Source: Leptotrichia massiliensis | Lineage (GTDB): Bacteria; Fusobacteriota; Fusobacteriia; Fusobacteriales; Leptotrichiaceae | Assembly (NCBI RefSeq): GCF_900104625.1 | Contig: NZ_FNVZ01000005.1 | Location: 868,001-932,000, forward strand | DNA length: 64,000 nt | Reading direction: 5' to 3' | Shown: positions 61,193-64,000 of the stretch, in pieces | How positions within the stretch are numbered: the first letter of the stretch is position 1 | How the letters are laid out: every line of letters starts with the position of its first letter | Program-made: the position numbers and the translations under genes | Notes under the pieces: generated by a model | Told to the model about the DNA's origin: nothing | Databases searched by the model: none | What the model saw: the letters and a program-made list of their open reading frames with translations, nothing else

Positions 61193-61252
61193 CTCCGCCT
61201 AAATAAGAAATTTATTACAAACTTATTTGACAGAGTATAAAACCTAGTATTT
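61193..61252. repeat. short relative of the nested element, ends AATACTA/TAGTATT
   Basis: It starts AATACTAAACTCCGCCTAAA, very like the left end of the 61302-61418 insertion (AATACTAAACCCCATTTGAA), and ends in CTAGTATT, giving inverted AATACTA ends. Likely a shorter or decayed member of the same family. Confidence 0.5.
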
Positions 61253-61301
61253 TTAATATATACTCGAATCCATTTAAAATTAAACTATTAAAAATTATAT
61301 C

Positions 61302-61418
61302 AATACTAAACCCCATTTGAAAAAAGAAATGATTTCCTATTTCACTTTCTGACAAGGGGTCTTGACCCCTTGCTAAACGGAATTATAAAAACTACATTGT
61401 TTTAATAGGGAATAGTAT
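61302..61418. mobile_element. MITE-like insertion inside repeat copy C
   Basis: About 117 bases with imperfect terminal inverted repeats: ATACTAAACCCCATT at the left, and ATACTATTCCCTATT as the reverse complement of the right end. It contains the perfect CAAGGGGT/ACCCCTTG hairpin. There is no ORF, so it would need a transposase from elsewhere. A target duplication is not clear. Confidence 0.6.
61354..61373. repeat. perfect GC-rich hairpin inside the insertion
   Basis: CAAGGGGT and ACCCCTTG around a CTTG loop: an 8-bp stem in an otherwise AT-rich stretch. Related hairpins are at 48069-48095 and 49452-49471. Confidence 0.7.
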
Positions 61419-61529
61419 AACTAAGGGTTTGAGTAAATAGTCATAACTTTTGAGTTCAGTAATTTTTGTTTTTTAAATTACAAACAATACAAAATAACAT
61501 GATAAATTTTAATATTTCTAAATTTTTCT

Positions 61530-61565
61530 CAAAAAAAGAAGCAGAATCATAAAAATTCTACTTCC
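61530..61565 (-). terminator. terminator of the lipoprotein gene
   Basis: GAAGTAGAAT and ATTCTGCTTC pair over 10 bp (one G:U), followed by a run of T's on the minus strand. Confidence 0.85.
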
Positions 61566-61598
61566 AAGCATAACAATCTATTTAGATAAACTTACAAA

Positions 61599-61781
61599 TT
61601 AAAAACGATTTCCATACTTATCCTCACAATAGACATTTCCATTGTATTTTTTGTAACATTGTACGCCTCTTTCTTCCCATCTTTTATTTACTCTGTTCCA
61701 ATAACTCGGACTAAACAGTTCACAGCTTGCTACACTTAGTCCCAACAAAATTACAGCCAGAATTCTAAATACATTTTTCAT
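61599..61781 (-). CDS. small lipoprotein, unknown function
   Basis: 60 residues from the ATG that follows AAAGGAGTG by 8 bases; a GTG three codons earlier overlaps that site. A signal sequence (NVFRILAVILLGLSVASC) ends in a lipobox with Cys about residue 20. A short mature part has two further Cys (VQCYKKYNGNVYC) and a basic, aromatic composition. Likely anchored in the envelope. An A15 tract (minus strand) lies upstream in its promoter region. Confidence 0.75.
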   Translation of the reverse strand: MKNVFRILAVILLGLSVASCELFSPSYWNRVNKRWEERGVQCYKKYNGNVYCEDKYGNRF

Positions 61782-61852
61782 AGCGTTCACTCCTTTGTAT
61801 TATTTTATCCTTACTAAATTATATATTTGCTATAATTTTATCATAGTTACTG

Positions 61853-61867
61853 TTTTTTTTTTTTTTT
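61853..61867. repeat. homopolymer tract of 15 T (A on minus strand)
   Basis: Fifteen consecutive T's, the longest homopolymer I found here, about 70 bases upstream of the lipoprotein start and near a TATGAT -10-like box on the minus strand. Confidence 0.85.
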
Positions 61868-61915
61868 GATTTATCTTATAATTTTATTATAAAGGACGAA
61901 TACCACATTTTTAAA

Positions 61916-62818
61916 TTATAGTTTTTCTACTAGATCTTTCAAGTAATCTTTTACTTTATCCTTTAATTCTTCGTGTCTTAATCCAAATTCAACGTTTGCA
62001 ACAAACATTCCAAATTTATCTCCAGTATCGTATCTCAATCCATCAAAATTATACGCATACAATTTTTCACCATCGTTCTTCATTGCCAAAATTGCATCTG
62101 TCAACTGAATTTCTCCACCTTTTCCAGGTTTTGTCCTTTTTAAATATGAAAAAATTTCAGGTTCCAACACATATCGCCCTAATGCCGCAAGATTACTCGG
62201 AGCTTCATCAACTGATGGTTTCTCAATAAAATCTTCTACTGCTACTGTTTTTTCATCAATTTGTTTTAATGGCTTTATTATCCCATATTTTGAAACATTC
62301 TCGTGAGGGACTTCCTGTACTCCTAAAATTGTACCGCCTTGTAATTCATTATATTTTTCTACAAGCTGTTTTGTAACAGGATTTTGCCCTTTATCTTTAT
62401 CTGTATAAATAATATCGTCTCCTAAAAGCACAACAAATGGCTCATCTCCCACAAATGCTTCTGCACAACTTATTGCATGCCCTAAACCTAATGGTTTTTT
62501 TTGACGCACATAATAAATATTTGACATTTCAGAAATATTATTTACAACTTTTAATAAATCTTTTTTCCCTTTTTCTTCCAAAGTCTTTTCCAGCTCATAA
62601 GAATAATCAAAATGATTTTCTATTGATCCCTTATTTCTTCCAGTAATAATAAGAATTTCTTCAATTCCCGCATATACAAGTTCTTCTACAAGATACTGTA
62701 GTGCAGGTTTGTCAACTATTACAAGCATTTCTTTAGGCTGTGCTTTGGTTGCTGGCAAAACTCTCGTCCCAAGTCCAGCGGCTGGAATAACAGCTTTCCT
62801 TATTTTTTTTATACTCAT
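61916..62818 (-). CDS. galU: UTP-glucose-1-phosphate uridylyltransferase
   Basis: The 300-residue enzyme makes UDP-glucose for surface polysaccharides. It has the nucleotide-binding start AVIPAAGLGTRVLPATKAQPKEML (about 9-32), VDKPALQYLVEEL, FVVLLGDDIIY, EDFIEKPSVDEAPSN, GRYVLEPEIF and GKGGEIQLTDAI. Length is family-like. AGGAGGGAAATTAG precedes the ATG. A secreted-protein gene ends 48 bases upstream on the same strand. Confidence 0.97.
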   Translation of the reverse strand: MSIKKIRKAVIPAAGLGTRVLPATKAQPKEMLVIVDKPALQYLVEELVYAGIEEILIITGRNKGSIENHFDYSYELEKTLEEKGKKDLLKVVNNISEMSNIYYVRQKKPLGLGHAISCAEAFVGDEPFVVLLGDDIIYTDKDKGQNPVTKQLVEKYNELQGGTILGVQEVPHENVSKYGIIKPLKQIDEKTVAVEDFIEKPSVDEAPSNLAALGRYVLEPEIFSYLKRTKPGKGGEIQLTDAILAMKNDGEKLYAYNFDGLRYDTGDKFGMFVANVEFGLRHEELKDKVKDYLKDLVEKL

Positions 62819-62866
62819 ATCTAATTTCCCTCCTGAATAATTATAGACTCAAATATGATCAAATTT

Positions 62867-63415
62867 TTAATATATATGCCCTTCATCAGAATAAGATATT
62901 TTTGTTGATGCTAATGGAGCAAACAAATTTATTTTTTCAAAATATTCTTTTGCCTTTGAATTAACTACTAGCTGATATTCTTTAGTTTTTAAATCATATT
63001 CATATTTTCCTATTATTATTATACTTCTTTCATCTGGAAACTGAATATAGAAACGTACTATTTCTTTATCTGGAAGTGGATTTTTCCCCAAATTTTTTGT
63101 ATCAATTTTTGTAAAGAAATTTTTATAGTCATTAAATTTTTTATAAAAGTCCTTTTTAAATTCATCATTCGATGTTGTTGGACTAACTTTTATTACAATC
63201 CCTACATTTGCATTATAGTCCTCATCTTCAATAGTATAATATGCCATTTTTATTTTGTCTCTATCACAAAAAATATCATCTGATCGCTTTTCAGATTGTA
63301 TTTTTTTTATAACTCTATCTAAAAAAGTATCAGGGTTAGAGGCAAAGTTACATGTGCTATTACTAAATCCTTGCATTGCAACTAAAATTAAAAGTGATAA
63401 TATTAATTTTTTCAT
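62867..63415 (-). CDS. secreted protein of unknown function
   Basis: The 182-residue protein has a signal peptide (MKKLILSLLILVAMQGFSNS). The mature domain is mixed alpha/beta, with two Cys (CNFASNP near 22 and FCDRDKI near 50). YYTIEDEDYNANVGIVIKVSP and VRFYIQFPDERSIIIIGKYEYD form beta strands. Family not recognised. Just upstream of galU, but no functional link is shown by the sequence. Confidence 0.7.
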   Translation of the reverse strand: MKKLILSLLILVAMQGFSNSTCNFASNPDTFLDRVIKKIQSEKRSDDIFCDRDKIKMAYYTIEDEDYNANVGIVIKVSPTTSNDEFKKDFYKKFNDYKNFFTKIDTKNLGKNPLPDKEIVRFYIQFPDERSIIIIGKYEYDLKTKEYQLVVNSKAKEYFEKINLFAPLASTKISYSDEGHIY

Positions 63416-63655
63416 TTTATCTACATCCTTCCGATCTATGCTTGACTTTGTAAAATTGAATCATAAAAATTTAGTCTAAATTAGTAAACAATAATAAGTC
63501 ATAATTTTTGAAATTAAACTAATTTTATTATGTAATTTCAATTTTACCTAATTATATCATAATTTTTAAAATAATACATCAATATTTTATTATTTTATTT
63601 AAAATAAATTTTCACGTAAATATTACTTTTCTTGCATTTAAACAACCCAAAATTT

Positions 63656-64000
63656 TTATTTCAACAACTCTTTCTTTTTTTTGTCAAATTCTACCCGATT
63701 TATTACTCCTTCATCTAGTAATTTTTTAAATTTTATTAGTTCGTCAGCAACTGAAGTCTGATTTTTTTTTAAATTCTCAAACTCTTCTATCGAATCATTT
63801 ACAGCATTTACAAATGGAACAAGCGTTTTTTTCAGTATATTCGTTACTTTAATCATAGAGGCTCCATCCCATATTTCTATTTCTCCAAGAAAAAATCTTT
63901 TTCTATATTTTATTGAATTTACTTTACTTAGAGGTATCTCTATTTGATTTACACCAAAAAACATTCCTTTATCTAAGAAAATAATTCTTTTATTTGTTGA
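63656..64000 (-). CDS. bacterial PH domain protein with C-terminal SHOCT, 5' end cut by window
   Basis: The open frame continues off the right edge: codons before the Met at 63964 read STNKRIIFLDKG. The visible part holds a beta-rich bacterial PH-like domain, with a strand-turn pattern around MFFGVNQIEIPLSKVNSIKY, EIEIWDG and a following helix. A linker and a SHOCT-like short helical end (DELIKFKKLLDEGVINRVEFDKKKKELLK) follow. Such proteins are common and poorly understood. The N-terminus is outside the window. Confidence 0.8.
   Translation of the reverse strand, partial: STNKRIIFLDKGMFFGVNQIEIPLSKVNSIKYRKRFFLGEIEIWDGASMIKVTNILKKTLVPFVNAVNDSIEEFENLKKNQTSVADELIKFKKLLDEGVINRVEFDKKKKELLK

Larger units (their letters stand above)
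61261..61459 (+). repeat. dispersed intergenic repeat, copy C, split by insertion
   Basis: The left half (61261-61301) has the shared core TTTAAAATTAAACTATTAAA. The right half (61419-61459) has AAGGGTTTGAGTAAATAGTC and the GAGTTCAGT end. In copies A and B these halves are contiguous; here 117 bases intervene. Confidence 0.75.
61112..61598. other. repeat-rich gap between folB and a lipoprotein gene
   Basis: 487 bases containing a short repeat relative at 61193-61252, repeat copy C (61261-61459) split by an insertion at 61302-61418, a GC-rich hairpin at 61354-61373, and the lipoprotein terminator. No gene is seen. Confidence 0.65.

Noticed and set aside
61112-61200. Possible folate (THF) riboswitch upstream of folB
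   Set aside because: No recognisable THF riboswitch core was found; the region is occupied by repeat sequence.

Overview
This window is about 64 kb of very AT-rich bacterial DNA with compact genes, strong AGGAG-type ribosome binding sites, and promoters with TTGACA/TATAAT-like boxes. Gene content fits the phylum Fusobacteriota, most likely a Leptotrichia-like member of the Leptotrichiaceae. It combines low GC, a Mn-type superoxide dismutase, a complete histidine pathway with short HisG plus HisZ, a folate cluster, bactofilin and MurJ. The taxonomic call is an inference from gene content, not a database result. I found no rRNA or tRNA genes and no CRISPR array.

Layout: 1-4.3 kb holds gpsA (partial), a short RpoD-like sigma factor, dnaN, a small membrane protein and metA. 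From 4.3 to 15.9 kb there is a YiiX-like amidase, an Mrp ATPase, an OmpR-family regulator with a degenerate receiver, superoxide dismutase, a DUF1858 protein, HtpX, a TcdA-like E1 enzyme, a divergent FtsZ-like GTPase, and an ATP-grasp/esterase pair. From 15.9 to 22.8 kb come a heterodimeric ABC exporter, a YefM-YoeB toxin-antitoxin module divergent from vapD, two unknown proteins and a DUF218 protein. From 23 to 32 kb there are lepA, a DnaQ-like exonuclease, a large PLD-helicase-DUF3427 protein, decayed genes and a lone tyrosine recombinase.

From 32 to 39.6 kb (minus strand) lie ribF-scpA-murJ plus a small nuclease-like gene, bactofilin, the NAD(P)HX repair enzyme and an M15 peptidase. From 39.6 to 55.9 kb a complete histidine set (hisZ, G, D, C, B, H, A, F, IE and the PHP phosphatase hisK) runs on the minus strand. 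It is interrupted by a Phd/ParE module, a nucleotidyltransferase pseudogene, two DUF4143 ATPases, secreted proteins and other small genes. From 56 to 61.1 kb is a folate cluster (folB, folK, folE, folC, folP) after a Nudix hydrolase. The end holds a lipoprotein gene, galU, a secreted protein and a partial PH/SHOCT protein.

The housekeeping blocks are conventional. The most interesting items are the FtsZ-like paralogue, the regulator with a dismantled phosphorylation pocket, and the YefM/YoeB-VapD intergenic region with TGTACA operators. Others are the three-copy dispersed repeat with a nested MITE-like insertion, several frameshifted genes, a small secreted peptide coupled to hisB, and the peppering of the his locus with accessory genes. 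Starts were moved inward in many genes where a Shine-Dalgarno sequence or promoter position decided it; these changes are noted per entry.
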